Shown one piece after another: positions 5,537 to 5,735 of a DNA stretch of 5,735 bases; the first letter of the stretch is position 1; every line of letters starts with the position of its first letter. The DNA lies in NCBI GenBank assembly GCA_937892395.1, contig CALAGJ010000034.1, positions 1 through 5,735 on the forward strand, read 5' to 3'. The notes beneath the pieces are model-generated. The model was not told the DNA's origin. It ran no database searches and saw only the letters and a program-made list of their open reading frames with translations. Origin of the DNA: an uncultured Parafilimonas sp. Lineage in GTDB: Bacteria > Bacteroidota > Bacteroidia > Chitinophagales > Chitinophagaceae. The position numbers and the translations under genes are program-made.

Positions 5537-5735
5537 TGGATTTAAGTTACTAAAGATTAGAAAATCCACGATTTACTTTGCAGCAATAAACTCCTAAAAC
5601 ATTCTATAAAAATCATATTGCTTAATCAATTAATCCAATCAAAAAATTTAAGCTTCATGCAGCCCATTCAATTGCCACGACCTTCTCAATCATCATTTGT
5701 GATATTCATTTAATGCAAACAAAAAATTATAGCAT

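Larger units (their letters stand above)
5187..5735. other. Long gene-poor region upstream of the M1 peptidase gene
   Basis: No frame on either strand of this 549-nt AT-rich stretch gives a recognisable protein; stops are frequent in all frames. Near the peptidase it carries the weak promoter described at 5206-5213. In the middle it holds the imperfect inverted repeat at 5442-5536 and a 32-codon open frame (5455-5553) lying across it. At the far end an ATG at 5713 opens a frame running out of the window (MQTKNYS), which could be the start of a rightward gene but is too short to support. No tRNA, rRNA or recognisable riboswitch was seen. Confidence 0.5.

Noticed and set aside
5573..5580. TTACTTTG as a -7 box for a rightward gene
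   Set aside because: It mismatches TAnnTTTG at the second base, has no -33 element, and no supported gene follows within the window.
5713..5735. ATG opening a frame that runs off the right end (MQTKNYS)
   Set aside because: Seven codons with an A-rich, lysine-containing start look plausible for a Bacteroidetes gene, but that is too little to call a gene without the following sequence.

Overview
The window looks like chromosomal DNA of a low-GC Bacteroidetes bacterium, probably of the Chitinophagaceae/Sphingobacteriales type. The reasons are AT-rich sequence, starts preceded by A/T-rich stretches without a Shine-Dalgarno, a TAnnTTTG-type -7 box, and protein types common in that phylum: a secreted M1 peptidase with a LolA-like tail and a polysaccharide-type Gfo/Idh/MocA oxidoreductase. 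Species cannot be fixed from the sequence alone.

Layout: (1) 1-119, plus strand, the last 38 codons of a ROK-family sugar kinase. (2) 169-1185, plus strand, a Gfo/Idh/MocA NAD(P)-dependent oxidoreductase. Its Rossmann GxGxxG lies upstream of the first in-frame ATG (244), so translation probably begins at a non-AUG codon, best CTG at 169. (3) 1186-1360, a spacer with a likely promoter close to the next gene. (4) 1361-2152, plus strand, an arginase/agmatinase-family ureohydrolase resembling plant arginases. (5) 2156-2413, plus strand, an 85-residue SemiSWEET (PQ-loop) sugar transporter subunit starting 3 nt after the ureohydrolase stop. (6) 2414-2582, a convergent spacer with an intrinsic terminator oriented for the leftward gene. 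(7) 2583-5186, minus strand, an 867-residue exported M1 zinc metallopeptidase with an extra C-terminal LolA-like domain of about 210 residues. (8) 5187-5735, about 550 nt with no convincing gene but with a long imperfect hairpin-like inverted repeat at 5442-5536.

How the genes may work together: the kinase and oxidoreductase are adjacent, same-strand and 49 nt apart, which suggests one sugar or nucleotide-sugar transcription unit. The ureohydrolase and SemiSWEET almost certainly share a transcript, but no known pathway links guanidine-group hydrolysis to sugar movement, so the pairing may be only positional. The peptidase is a separate monocistronic unit with its own terminator. No CRISPR array, tRNA, rRNA, intact insertion sequence, phage gene or clear defence system was seen. 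The least ordinary items are the non-AUG start, the M1/LolA-like fusion and the unexplained hairpin element.
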